Source: an uncultured Pelagibacteraceae bacterium (GTDB taxonomy: Bacteria > Pseudomonadota > Alphaproteobacteria > Pelagibacterales > Pelagibacteraceae). From it: DNA of 64,000 nucleotides. Within the stretch, counting starts at the first letter, position 1. Each line of letters opens with the position of its first letter. The stretch is taken from contig CACNVX010000002.1 in assembly GCA_902624045.1 (NCBI GenBank), forward strand, positions 1 to 64,000. Reading direction: 5' to 3'. The position numbers and the translations under genes are program-made. Shown here one piece after another: positions 63,624 to 64,000 of this stretch. A model generated the notes under the pieces. The model made no database searches. It had not been told where the DNA came from and worked only from the letters and a program-made list of their open reading frames with translations.

Positions 63624-64000
63624 ATGGATTTAAAATCCAAGATAATATTAATATCTGGACCCACGGCATCAGGAAAATCAAGTTTTGCAATTAAAGTTGC
63701 AAAAAAAGTCAGTGGAGAGATTATTAATGCAGATAGCATGCAAGTATACAAAGAGCTTAAAATCCTGTCAGCTAGACCTGATCCAAAAAAATATCAGAAA
63801 ATAAAACATCATTTATATGGCTTTCATAATGTAACAAAAAACTTTTCCACAGGTGATTGGCTTAAGCTGGTAATTAAAAAAATTAAGTTAGTTCAAAAAA
63901 GAAAAAAAATCCCAATTCTTGTAGGAGGGACAGGTTTATACTTTAAAGCTTTAACTGATGGTTTAGTTAAAATACCAAATATTTCATTAAAATTAAGAAA
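63624..64000 (+). CDS. miaA: tRNA dimethylallyltransferase, 3'-truncated by the window edge
   Basis: The first 125 codons are visible, too short to be listed in the ORF track because no stop is reached. They contain the P-loop GPTASGKS near residues 12-19, NADSMQVYKEL near 34-44, and VGGTGLYFKALTDG near 99-112, the N-terminal signatures of MiaA. MiaA adds the isopentenyl group to A37 of tRNAs reading U-starting codons, using DMAPP from the MEP pathway. It begins 2 bp after degP and is probably co-transcribed. Confidence 0.93.
   Translation, partial: MDLKSKIILISGPTASGKSSFAIKVAKKVSGEIINADSMQVYKELKILSARPDPKKYQKIKHHLYGFHNVTKNFSTGDWLKLVIKKIKLVQKRKKIPILVGGTGLYFKALTDGLVKIPNISLKLR

Overview
The window is a gene-dense, very AT-rich stretch of an alphaproteobacterial chromosome and looks like SAR11 (Pelagibacterales). 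Support comes from the extreme A/T bias, near-absence of intergenic DNA, a circularly permuted two-piece tmRNA, alphaproteobacterial markers (TrcR/DUF1013, the small aa3 oxidase subunit IV, split PntA, an RpoH with the RpoH box) and a lone 5S rRNA beside a surface-polysaccharide island. In cultured SAR11 the main hypervariable region is known to lie between the 23S and 5S rRNA genes. No prophage, insertion sequence, CRISPR array or integrase was seen.

Layout. (1) 1-12.1 kb: the end of a cell-surface sugar island. It holds a truncated membrane protein, a family 2 glycosyltransferase, a sugar oxidoreductase, a leftward cupin / C-methyltransferase / PIG-L deacetylase cassette, a CapD/WbpM-type dehydratase, a Wzz-like protein, dTDP-rhamnose genes in the order rfbB-D-A-C, and an O-antigen ligase-like protein. 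(2) 12.2-17.0 kb: 5S rRNA followed almost without a gap by an epimerase, rpmJ (L36), a tiny oxidase subunit, pntA1-pntA2-pntB and transaldolase; rpmJ and the oxidase subunit are absent from the ORF track. (3) 17.0-25.3 kb, leftward: transketolase, gap, pgk, class I aldolase, thiE, efp, suhB, rpmE, trcR, rpsU and initiator tRNA. (4) 25.3-41.1 kb, rightward: coiled-coil protein, zapA, fthC, ymdB-like, yebC, a phage-type ruvC, tolQRAB-pal-cpoB, tilS, ftsH, folP, glmM, thiD, purA. (5) 41.1-45.6 kb, mostly leftward: rpoH, rluD, an ABC-2 exporter, sua5, with tRNA-Arg rightward. (6) 45.6-57.9 kb: xseB-ispA-dxs, aroC, pdxH, a long-chain prenyl synthase, an S49 peptidase, glyQ-glyS-ppdK. (7) 57.9-64 kb: ssrA (leftward), thyX, mrp, hflK-hflC-DUF2065-degP and the start of miaA.

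How it fits together. Most genes are core housekeeping in tight operons with 1-4 base overlaps. The most interesting regulatory reading is a membrane-proteostasis circuit. RpoH is encoded here. A sequence fitting the alphaproteobacterial RpoH promoter (CTTG-N17-CTTATCT) lies just upstream of ftsH, and a one-mismatch version lies upstream of hflK; both place transcription starts almost on the ATG, implying near-leaderless mRNAs for FtsH and its HflKC partner. Other points worth a look are a probable AUU start codon for rpsU, a phage-type RuvC with no ruvA, ruvB or ybgC beside it, a GAPDH whose NAD-selecting Asp is replaced by Asn-Arg, and a 5S rRNA that appears to lead a protein-coding operon. 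I did not find a clearly novel multi-gene system; the least explained genes are in the polysaccharide island.
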